Of a stretch of 64,000 nt of DNA, positions 46,623 through 55,557 are shown one piece after another. The stretch is from Lachancea thermotolerans CBS 6340 (taxonomy: Eukaryota; Ascomycota; Saccharomycetes; Saccharomycetales; Saccharomycetaceae): positions 744,001 through 808,000 of the forward strand of contig NC_013082.1 in the NCBI RefSeq assembly GCF_000142805.1, read 5' to 3'. Position numbers and translations under genes: made by a program. Each line of letters opens with the position of its first letter. Within the stretch, counting starts at the first letter, position 1. The notes under the pieces were generated by a model that was not told the DNA's origin, searched no databases, and was given only the letters and a program-made list of their open reading frames with translations.

Positions 46623-49600
46623 ATGACTCAGAACGAAGCTCATTCAGCTTCTTCAGAAACGCCGTCCGCCCCGGCTGGCGAGGACAACGCATCTATTGCG
46701 TCGGTCTCGGTCCAGCAGGGTGTATCTCCAACTTCTGACAGTTATGCGAGGTCAGCGAACGGAGGCCACTCTAGGCAGACATCCACTGCCTCAGTAGGAC
46801 AGCACAACCTGCGGTCGACCGTGGTACTGGTAAAAACTACTTTTGAATCGATTCTGCAACAGAAAGAGATCAAGAAGTTCTCAGACACCCAGAAGTCTCT
46901 AGAGAGGAGTGTCAAGAAACTCGATGAAACTATAGCGTCAACAAACAACGATCCTAAATTCCTGGATTCGATCTTGATTTTTGAGCCCCTCAGGCTTTGC
47001 TGCCGCACGAAGGCCACGAACATCGTGATCAAAGCTCTGGACTGCCTTTCCAAGCTGTTCTCGTTCCAGGCTCTGGATCATTCCATTATGGTGAATCCCC
47101 CTAACTCCATGGCTTCTAATGACCAAAGCAATGCACCTGCGGCCGGAATCACACCTCCTCCTAAGCAGCGGCTAATAGATGCCGCCATAGATACCATCAC
47201 TGACTGCTTTGAGGGAGAAAGCACCGATTCACGCATCGAGCTCCAGATGCTGCGTGCTTTGGCTAGTTGTATCCTCACTGACAACGCGATCTCCATGTGC
47301 CATGGGCAGTCTCTTCTGAAAGCCATCAGACAAATATACAACATCTTCATTTATTCGCTGAGTTCCACAAACCAAGGAATTGCGCAAGCAACGTTGACCC
47401 AAGTCGTCAATTCCGTGTATGATAAACTCAATGATGGGCTTTCGACCGCACCTGTTCCTAACAGAAGTACCTCTAAAGTGAGCCTCAAGGGATTACCGTC
47501 GGAAGGATCCGAGACACAGAGTCCAGATTCTAGTAAGCCGCTAACTCTTCAAAACTTGGAGAACCTGAACGACGAGCAAGAGCGTATCGTTGACGAGCAA
47601 CAAGAGGAGATTGAAGACGAAAAGGCCCTATTGGTCAAGGACGCATTTTTAGTATTCAGAGCTATGGCGAAGATTTCGGCGAAGCCTCTTGAGAATGATA
47701 CAGACATGAGATCTCACGCTGTGAGATCGAAATTACTATCTCTGCACATCATTCATTCCATCATAAAAGACCACATCGATGTGTTTCTATCGCAGGAACT
47801 AATACTTCCTGGAAAGGAGAATAGTTCTTTGGTTGACGCCGTGAGACAATACTTGTGTCTATTACTTTCACGTAATGCAGCCTCACCTATATCACCCGTT
47901 TTTGAGATTACATTGGAAATAATGTGGTTGTTGATATCAAACTTGAGATCGGAATTCAAGAGAGAGATCCCAGTCTTTTTGACTGAGATTTATTTCCCGA
48001 TCTCCGAGTTGAAGACATCCACTGCGCACCAGAAAAGGTATTTCCTAAGTGTAATGCAGAGGGTTTGCAATGACCCGCGAACTCTTATTGAGTTTTACTT
48101 AAACTACGACTGTGATGCACATTTGCCTAATGTCGTCGAAATCATTGTTGACTATTTGACAAGGATGGCCCTAACGAGAGTAGAGATCACTCCATCTCAG
48201 AGGGCATACTATGACGAACAACGTACCAAACCACTGGCAACGTACAATCTTGCCCAGCTTCCCCTTTTATCAATATCAAACTTGTCCTCCTCGAATACCA
48301 CGGAAAACGCCAATTTTCCTGTGGAGTTCGCCTTGAAAATGACATCTTTAAGCTGTATGGTTGCTGTTTTGAGATCCTTGAGTTCATGGGCACACAAAGC
48401 TTTGAATCCTAAAGACTTGAACTCGACGGGCTCTCGCCTAAGGGCAACCTCAGTATCTACCTTTGGAGGGAGAAGGCCACTATCGGCCCGCAGCTCAACG
48501 GTGGAGGTCAACGGGGAAGGAGTCACCGCGAACTTGGACTTGGAGCGAGGCGAACAGCAGCAAAATGAAACCTTTGAAGAAGGCGATGACCCCATGCAGT
48601 TTGAAAACCTCAAGTTACGCAAAAATGAACTCCAAGACTGCATTAACATATTCAACTACAAGCCCAAGAAGGGGATCAAAGAACTCGTTGAGAAAAAGTT
48701 TATACCGGATGACTCTCCTGCTTCAATTGCGAAGTGGTTACTGGAAACCGATGGACTTGATCTTGCTGCCGTAGGGGATTTCTTGGGAGAAGGCGATGAT
48801 AGAAATATCGCAATCATGCATGCCTTTGTGGACGAGTTCAACTTTAGCAAGATGTCCTTAGTCGAAGCCCTCAGAATCTTTCTTCAAAAGTTTAGACTTC
48901 CTGGTGAAGGTCAAAAGATTGATCGTTTTATGCTGAAATTTGCTGAAAGATATGTTGACCAGAATGTTGGCCAGTTTGCTAAAGCAGACACAGCCTATGT
49001 GCTATCTTATTCCATCATTCTACTGAACACAGACTTGCACTCATCTCAAATCAAAAACAAAATGACGCTCCAGGAGTTTATTGAGAACAATGCTGGAATT
49101 GATAACGGTAACGATCTGCCCGAAGAATACCTAGTTCAAGTTTTTAATGAAATCGCTGAAGATGAAATTAAACTGCAGTCAGAGCAACATCAGGCAATGC
49201 TGACGGGTGATGTCAATCCCGTGCAGCAACAACAATCAGCATTCAACTTTTTCAGCAGTCGTGACCTTAATAGAGAGGCATATATGCAGGTATCCAAAGA
49301 AATATCCTCCAAGACTGAACTTGTTTTCAAAAATTTGACGAAGCATAGAGGCAAGGAAAACAACACTTACTACGCTGCTTCCCATATCGAACATGTTAAG
49401 TCTGTTTTTGATACGCTGTGGATGTCATTCCTAGCTGCCCTCACACCTCCTTTTAAGGAGTATGATGATTCTGTAACCACAGATATGTGCCTTGAGGGCA
49501 TAAGAATATCAATCAAAATTTCTGCCACCTTTGGTAATGACTACGCTAGGACTTCTTTTGTTGGCGCGCTAGTTCAATTTGCAAACTTGCAAAACGTTCA

Positions 49601-52013
49601 GGAAATCAAGGCCAAAAATATAAATGCGACTATTGTGCTCCTTGAGCTTGCACTAACCGAGGGTAACTTTTTAAAAGAGTCTTGGAAAGATGTTTTGCTG
49701 GTTGTGTCCCAAGTCGAGAGGTTACAATTAATCTCAAAAGGTGTAGACGGTCAAACTTTGCCTGATGTTTCGCAAGCCAGATTGGCAAACAGCAGAAGTT
49801 CATTCGACTCCACCAGATCAGCGTCAATGGGCTTTTTTGAGCGGTGGACAAAAAAATCGACGCCTATCGAACTCGCTCAAGAAAAACACCATAATCAGAT
49901 TCTGACACCTGAAATTTCAAAGTATATTTCTTCGAGTCATCTCGTGGTACTGATTGATCGCATCTTCACTAACAGTTCCAATTTGACGGGCGCTGCTATC
50001 GTGGAATTTATCAAGGCCTTGACGGAGGTATCATTCGAAGAAATTGAATCGTCCCAAAATGCTGCTAGCCCCAGAATGTTTTCGATTCAAAAAATGGTTG
50101 ATGTTTGTTATTACAACATGGACCGTATCAGACTTGAATGGACACCCATTTGGGCTGTAATGGGCGAAGCTTTCAATAGAATTGGTACAAACCCTAACCT
50201 GGCAGTTGTGTTTTTCGCGATTGATTCTCTCCGTCAGCTATCAATGAGATTTTTGGACATTGAGGAACTTTCCGGTTTTGAGTTCCAACACGATTTCCTG
50301 AAGCCCTTCGAGTATATCACGTACAATACTACAGACACAGAGGTTCAGGAAATGTGTGTTGAGTGTTTCAAGAACTTTATATTAACCAAGTCGTCCAAAA
50401 TCAAGTCCGGTTGGAAACCAATTTTGGAGTCCCTCCAATACGCTGCGAAATCTCCAAAAGAAACGATTGTGGTTAAAACCTACCAATTGGTTGCTGACGA
50501 CATTGTTAGAAACAACTTTGAGAGCGTTTTTTCTCAGGACAACTCTTTCAATGATTTGGTGGCAATTCTCAAGGAGATTACCAAAAATCAAAAGTTCCAA
50601 AAGCTGGCTCTACACGCGCTTGAAGTTTTGAAAAAGATCACTCAAAAAGTTGCGGATGTGTGCTTCAAAAAGGATGCAGCCGCCTTGCTTCATGGGAAGG
50701 ACTTATTTCATGATGTGTGGTTCCCCGTTTTGTTCTGCTTTAATGATACTATCATGACAGCAGAAGACTTGGAAGTTAGATCTAGAGCCCTCAACTATAT
50801 GTTCGATGCATTAGTTGCTTACGGCGGCGAATTTGACGACAGCTTCTGGACCAGTATTTGCACCAAGCTTTTGTTTCCAATTTTCGGAGTTCTTTCTAAA
50901 CATTGGGAAGTTAATCAGTTCAACAGCCATGATGACCTTTCAGTTTGGCTTTCTACAACTTTGATCCAGGCTCTTAGAAATATGGTGGCACTATTCACCC
51001 ACTATTTCAGTTGTCTCAACAAAATGCTGGACGGATTCCTAGGACTGCTCGTATCGTGCATATGCCAGGAAAATGATACAATTGCTCGGATTGGGAGGTC
51101 ATGCTTACAGCACTTGATCCTTCAAAACATTAGTAAGTTCGATGATACTCACTGGAGTCAAATTACAGCTGCCTTCAGTAGGTTGTTCGAACTAACGACT
51201 GCACATGAACTCTTTGACATGGATCCTTTGCACCAAGGTAGAAGGCAATCCGAATCTGCTGCTAAATCTGAGAATGCAGCTACTGTCGAGGAGGAAGTTG
51301 AGAGGGCTCATCAGGAGGAGGAAGGAGAAGATGTTGGAAATGTGGACACTGAGGCCGAAAAGCCCTCGAAAAGGCTTGTCAAAACCAAAAGCAGCGAGGA
51401 TTTGAGGCGCAGGCTTTCGGCCAAAAACGCTATAGTAGTTAAATGCGTTCTGCAATTGCTGATGATAGAATCTCTAAGCGAGCTCTTTGAGGATGATGGT
51501 TTCTCGAACCATATTCCATACAAGGAATCAATCAAACTTACAAATCTGCTACAAAACACGTATGAGTTCGCTAGGGACTTCAACGATGACTTCGAGCTGA
51601 GAACTCGTTTGCTCAACGCACGTCTCGTTGATAAGATTCCCAACTTGACAAAGCAGGAGACAAGCGCTTCAGCTGTACTCATCAACATCATGTTTAAACT
51701 CTTTTTGAACAGCGAGAAAGAATCCAAAGATGAGAAAAAAAAGCTTTCTGAAAGACTGATTTCGATATCTGTTCGCGTTGTCCAAAAGTACGTGTCCCTC
51801 GATGACAGGTCGACTGAGCGCGATATCAACGCTTGGCGCCCTGTTGTAGTTGAAATTCTGCAAGGGTATTACGAGTTTGACGACAGCGACTTCAAGGAAA
51901 ATTGCCCAGTTATGTATGAATTGGCCATGCAAATCCTAGACAAGAGCGTTCCAACTGACCTCAGACTCGCAATCAAGGATTTCCTGACTAGGGTGGGCGA
52001 ATTGTATTTATAG
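46623..52013 (+). CDS. SEC7: SEC7, Golgi ARF guanine-nucleotide exchange factor
   Basis: 1796 residues (S. cerevisiae 2009). The first ATG is 46623; the frame opens three codons earlier at TTG. Order of parts: a Ser/Thr-rich N-terminus (1-65), DCB and HUS helical regions (about 70-600), the catalytic Sec7 domain (about 676-850), then the HDS repeats. The glutamic finger is in FRLPGEGQKIDRFM (E762), and YVLSYSIILLNTDLHS is the conserved motif that follows. It activates Arf1 at the trans-Golgi. The long acidic N-terminal extension of the S. cerevisiae protein is missing. A charged low-complexity loop (ENAATVEEEVERAHQEEEGE) sits near 1545. Confidence 0.97.
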   Translation: MTQNEAHSASSETPSAPAGEDNASIASVSVQQGVSPTSDSYARSANGGHSRQTSTASVGQHNLRSTVVLVKTTFESILQQKEIKKFSDTQKSLERSVKKLDETIASTNNDPKFLDSILIFEPLRLCCRTKATNIVIKALDCLSKLFSFQALDHSIMVNPPNSMASNDQSNAPAAGITPPPKQRLIDAAIDTITDCFEGESTDSRIELQMLRALASCILTDNAISMCHGQSLLKAIRQIYNIFIYSLSSTNQGIAQATLTQVVNSVYDKLNDGLSTAPVPNRSTSKVSLKGLPSEGSETQSPDSSKPLTLQNLENLNDEQERIVDEQQEEIEDEKALLVKDAFLVFRAMAKISAKPLENDTDMRSHAVRSKLLSLHIIHSIIKDHIDVFLSQELILPGKENSSLVDAVRQYLCLLLSRNAASPISPVFEITLEIMWLLISNLRSEFKREIPVFLTEIYFPISELKTSTAHQKRYFLSVMQRVCNDPRTLIEFYLNYDCDAHLPNVVEIIVDYLTRMALTRVEITPSQRAYYDEQRTKPLATYNLAQLPLLSISNLSSSNTTENANFPVEFALKMTSLSCMVAVLRSLSSWAHKALNPKDLNSTGSRLRATSVSTFGGRRPLSARSSTVEVNGEGVTANLDLERGEQQQNETFEEGDDPMQFENLKLRKNELQDCINIFNYKPKKGIKELVEKKFIPDDSPASIAKWLLETDGLDLAAVGDFLGEGDDRNIAIMHAFVDEFNFSKMSLVEALRIFLQKFRLPGEGQKIDRFMLKFAERYVDQNVGQFAKADTAYVLSYSIILLNTDLHSSQIKNKMTLQEFIENNAGIDNGNDLPEEYLVQVFNEIAEDEIKLQSEQHQAMLTGDVNPVQQQQSAFNFFSSRDLNREAYMQVSKEISSKTELVFKNLTKHRGKENNTYYAASHIEHVKSVFDTLWMSFLAALTPPFKEYDDSVTTDMCLEGIRISIKISATFGNDYARTSFVGALVQFANLQNVQEIKAKNINATIVLLELALTEGNFLKESWKDVLLVVSQVERLQLISKGVDGQTLPDVSQARLANSRSSFDSTRSASMGFFERWTKKSTPIELAQEKHHNQILTPEISKYISSSHLVVLIDRIFTNSSNLTGAAIVEFIKALTEVSFEEIESSQNAASPRMFSIQKMVDVCYYNMDRIRLEWTPIWAVMGEAFNRIGTNPNLAVVFFAIDSLRQLSMRFLDIEELSGFEFQHDFLKPFEYITYNTTDTEVQEMCVECFKNFILTKSSKIKSGWKPILESLQYAAKSPKETIVVKTYQLVADDIVRNNFESVFSQDNSFNDLVAILKEITKNQKFQKLALHALEVLKKITQKVADVCFKKDAAALLHGKDLFHDVWFPVLFCFNDTIMTAEDLEVRSRALNYMFDALVAYGGEFDDSFWTSICTKLLFPIFGVLSKHWEVNQFNSHDDLSVWLSTTLIQALRNMVALFTHYFSCLNKMLDGFLGLLVSCICQENDTIARIGRSCLQHLILQNISKFDDTHWSQITAAFSRLFELTTAHELFDMDPLHQGRRQSESAAKSENAATVEEEVERAHQEEEGEDVGNVDTEAEKPSKRLVKTKSSEDLRRRLSAKNAIVVKCVLQLLMIESLSELFEDDGFSNHIPYKESIKLTNLLQNTYEFARDFNDDFELRTRLLNARLVDKIPNLTKQETSASAVLINIMFKLFLNSEKESKDEKKKLSERLISISVRVVQKYVSLDDRSTERDINAWRPVVVEILQGYYEFDDSDFKENCPVMYELAMQILDKSVPTDLRLAIKDFLTRVGELYL

Positions 52014-52554
52014 AGTCCACGCAGTGCTCGGGTATATGTACATTATAGAACAAAATATTTGTCGGGTTAGCTTTTTGATATTTTCTTTGTTAAGTCGTCT
52101 TTAAGTGGGCCTTAATTACCTTGAATTAGGGCCACATTCAAAGTCGCGTACCGAAGTATCATGGAAAAGCTCTGGAACGGAAAAAATCAAGATAACGCTT
52201 GTCCAAAAAGTCGACCAACTTCCACATTACTGCTTACAATTAAAGATCTAAGACGTTATATACCAATTAATGATTGTATCAATATCGTCAGCTCGTTTTT
52301 AGATTAAACGTAGCCCGCAAAAAGCGTCTTCCATTCCGAAAAACATGCAGGTTTTGCCCACTAAAAACCAACGTCGAACCCAGTTTACCGAAAGACTACA
52401 TATGACTGTATCTTCTTCACTCACTATTTCCACAGCCAGAACTTCCATGCTTTTCAACGTCAGGTGAAATATTTTTTCATGGCCGATGACTATGATTCAT
52501 ATAACTCTCTCATAAAGTTCAACACATCAAGGTTTCAAGACAATCAGAAGTATC
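52014..52554. other. Intergenic between SEC7 and ARO2
   Basis: 541 bp. Contains a 10-bp stem-loop (52108-52133) and an upstream ORF that overlaps the ARO2 start (52479-52598). The S. cerevisiae gene order changes here from YDR170C to YGL148W. Confidence 0.45.
52108..52133. other. Stem-loop 94 bp after SEC7
   Basis: GGCCTTAATT (52108-52117) pairs with AATTAGGGCC (52124-52133), ten pairs including one G-T wobble, closing a 6-nt loop. Confidence 0.45.
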
Positions 52555-52598
52555 ATGTCTTCATTTGGTCGTTTCTTCACTGTCACCACCTATGGTGA
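52479..52598 (+). promoter_or_regulatory. 39-codon upstream ORF overlapping the ARO2 start codon
   Basis: ATG at 52479, TGA at 52596-52598, in the +2 frame relative to ARO2. The start context is weak (T at -3). If it lies inside the leader, only leaky scanning would reach ARO2. Confidence 0.4.
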
Positions 52599-53685
52599 GT
52601 CGCATTGTAAATCCGTTGGCTGCATCGTCGATGGTGTTCCTCCAGGTATGTCTCTTACTGAAGATGATATTCAACCACAGATGAGCAGAAGAAGACCAGG
52701 ACAGTCGAAGTTATCGACACCAAGAAACGAAAAGGACAGAGTTATGATTCAGTCTGGTACCGAGTTCGGCAAGACTCTGGGAACTCCAATTGGAATGATT
52801 GTCATGAACGAGGACCAGAGACCACATGATTACAACGAGATGGACTTGTACCCAAGGCCTTCTCACGCGGACTTCACTTATTTGGAGAAGTACGGCATCA
52901 AAGCCTCTTCTGGTGGTGGCCGTTCTTCAGCTAGAGAAACTATTGGCCGTGTTGCCGCAGGTGCTATTGCAGAGAAGTTTCTAAAGCAGCTGTCTAACGT
53001 AGAGATTGTCGCTTTCGTTACTCAGATTGGCGCCATCAAGATGAACAGAGACCCCCTCGACAAAAACTTCCAACACCTTCTGAATACAATCACTAGAGAA
53101 AAGGTTGATAGCATGGGACCCGTCAGGTGCCCAGACTCCTCTGTGGCCGAGGACATGGTTCACGAAATTGAAAAATACAGAGGCAACAAAGATTCCATTG
53201 GCGGTGTGGTTACTTGCGTCATTAGAAACTTGCCTGTTGGTATTGGTGAGCCTTGCTTCGACAAGCTAGAGGCTATGCTTGCCCACGCAATGCTGTCCAT
53301 CCCTGCATCCAAGGGTTTCGAAATTGGTTCTGGCTTCGAAGGTGTTGCGATCCCAGGCTCGAAGCACAATGATCCTTTCTACTTTGATGAAGAAACCAAG
53401 ACCCTACGTACCAAAACCAACAACTCTGGTGGTATCCAAGGTGGTATTTCCAACGGTGAAAACATTTACTTCTCCGTACCGTTCAAGTCCGCGGCCACCA
53501 TCTCTCAGGAGCAACCTACTGCTGCCTACAACGGCAAAGACGGTGTCTTGGCTGCAAAAGGTAGACACGACCCTTCTGTTACTCCAAGAGCTGTGCCAAT
53601 TGTGGAGGCCATGGCTGCTTTGGTTCTTGCTGACGCCGTTTTGATCCAAAAGTCTCGTGAATTCGCCAAAGGCATTGTGAACTGA
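52555..53685 (+). CDS. ARO2: ARO2, chorismate synthase
   Basis: 376 residues, the same as S. cerevisiae Aro2. Signature 1 is [19 protein letters not shown] (residues 14-32, H17 catalytic), followed by [35 protein letters not shown] and the C-terminal [20 protein letters not shown]. The enzyme makes chorismate from EPSP with reduced FMN; the fungal form also reduces the flavin. Codon use is strongly biased toward preferred yeast codons, suggesting high expression. In S. cerevisiae ARO2 (YGL148W) adjoins RPL9A (YGL147C); here RPL9 lies 7 kb on, with CYK3 and NUP84 between. Confidence 0.98.
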   Translation: MSSFGRFFTVTTYGESHCKSVGCIVDGVPPGMSLTEDDIQPQMSRRRPGQSKLSTPRNEKDRVMIQSGTEFGKTLGTPIGMIVMNEDQRPHDYNEMDLYPRPSHADFTYLEKYGIKASSGGGRSSARETIGRVAAGAIAEKFLKQLSNVEIVAFVTQIGAIKMNRDPLDKNFQHLLNTITREKVDSMGPVRCPDSSVAEDMVHEIEKYRGNKDSIGGVVTCVIRNLPVGIGEPCFDKLEAMLAHAMLSIPASKGFEIGSGFEGVAIPGSKHNDPFYFDEETKTLRTKTNNSGGIQGGISNGENIYFSVPFKSAATISQEQPTAAYNGKDGVLAAKGRHDPSVTPRAVPIVEAMAALVLADAVLIQKSREFAKGIVN

Positions 53686-55557
53686 GGCTCCCGCGTTCGC
53701 GCCCTTCAATTCCTTTCTACTTTTTCTTTTCCATAACTGTTGAAAACGCTTCGTTACGCCTTTAAATACCTTGGGTGCTCATAAAATGATAAATACATCT
53801 ATTAAGATATTAATTACATACTGAGACTTTTGGATATTTTGAAAATTACTACCCCCCAACTGTCAAGTCGAGAAAGAATCATCCGGGTCGTTTGAGCTTC
53901 TCTTTGAAACTCCATTAAGTTCCGAAGCTCACGGCACCATAAGGTCAATCCATAATTCCGGAACATACCATGGTGAGGCTTTCAATTCCGGGTTCGAAGA
54001 TGTTTCCAATGAAGTGCCTAGACATGTCCGATCAACAATAAGTGAGCAATTTACAGACTTTGGTGAGACTTTGTTTGGTAAAGCGTGCCCACAAAAAGGT
54101 GTTTTACAGTCAAGTGGGTGTTGGTGATGCAAGCAGAGGAAGGGCTTTGTAATTGCCTCAACATAACATCTCGGGCGGCTAGTGTGCTTCCATAAGGTAC
54201 TGATTAAAAGGCGCTGTCGAGGCACCAGAGATAAGCCGCGCAGCAATTGCGTCACATTAATGTGGAAATCGAAATTTTAAAGCTAACCGAAAGAACTGCG
54301 GGACAACAAATGCCTGAAGAGATGAGTTTGCTGTTTTAAGATTTTACCGGTCTTCATAGGAACCCGTGCCTGAAATTTCACCCCATGCGACCTCTTTAAA
54401 CTCCAATATAACTTTCCAGCTCGGCGCTTTTGAGCGCTGTCGCCTTACTTAACTGCCGAGTGCTTTTTCAGTTGCAAGGTCCATCACATCCGTCAGGAAT
54501 ATTCGGTACTCATAGGGAGCCACTTGGGCTATTCAAGACTTGCAAACCAATGCCTCATCTGATTTACGGTTCAGAACGAAACTCCAGACGAGTAACTCGA
54601 AGCCGCGCGTTGCACCCGCAACCCGGATTAGGGCAAACAACTACCACACTATAACGACAACAAACCAGCAGTCACCGCATCTTCTCACCATCACTTAGAT
54701 AAAAGACCATCAATTCAGATCCTCCCCCTAGCGGCTCATTCTAGAGGCAGCTAGATGGGTTCTTTAGCTCGAAAGCTTGTAAAAAACCAGCCCTTGAATG
54801 TTATCCACGCATTGTGATCGAAATGGCCACCAGATACCAATTAGAGCTTGAAATGAGCAACTACAGAGTAAGTATCCAAGACGAACACTGAAAGAGACAA
54901 CGTTGACCAAGCAATCTCCGCTGACACACTTCTATAAATAAACATTGACCTCGTGAAAGAGGCACTACTATTTGTTGAGCTGAGATTCGCAAGGGTGCGC
55001 GACATCAAAGCTGCAGGAACCTACCCGGAAGAATCAAAACGCCTGCTTTAAACGCACCGGTCGCTTTCGCACGCTGTGCAGTTTACAGTTACCACTCCAA
55101 CGCTTGCAAGATTTTTGTTAACAAGCCCCCAAAACTTGTCAGATATTGCTTGAAGAGCAAGCAAAATATCCCCAGAGCCTCCAATATGAACATAAAACCT
55201 CAAACCAATGCTCAAATGCGGGAGGTCGCGTTTTAGCGAGCACGACAGCGACGACTAACACCTCGCCTCACCCTTTCGTACACAATGCTACTCACCTGAA
55301 AAGTGATGGCTTTCAAAACATTTGAAGCGCTTGCTGTAATTTTCATGCTGGTGATCTATAGATAATTGCACACTCTCCATCTGCATTTGCTGCAATTCGC
55401 ACGCTTTCTCAAGTGGTTGATCCTTCCCTACCGCCGTGACATTCTTTTCCTGGATACACTACGTTGCATGCTTGACCTAAATTTCTGGCTTCATTAGTTT
55501 GCATTCTCCGGTTACAATATCGAATTGTTGATACATCTCTCTTAATTTTTCGCGATA
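53686..55557. other. 1.87-kb intergenic region between ARO2 and CYK3
   Basis: The largest gap of the window. A 94-codon plus-strand open frame without any ATG (53843-54127) is overlapped by a 108-codon frame on the other strand (53929-54255). Neither is recognisable. No tRNA, snoRNA, centromere or transposon end could be found by eye. Confidence 0.4.

Noticed and set aside
52326-52346. ATTCCGAAAAA resembling part of a centromere CDEIII
   Set aside because: No CDEI (RTCACRTG) and no very AT-rich CDEII at the right distance.
53929-54255. 108-codon minus-strand frame in the ARO2-CYK3 gap
   Set aside because: Overlaps an open frame on the other strand, has no recognisable motif, and long chance frames occur throughout this gap.
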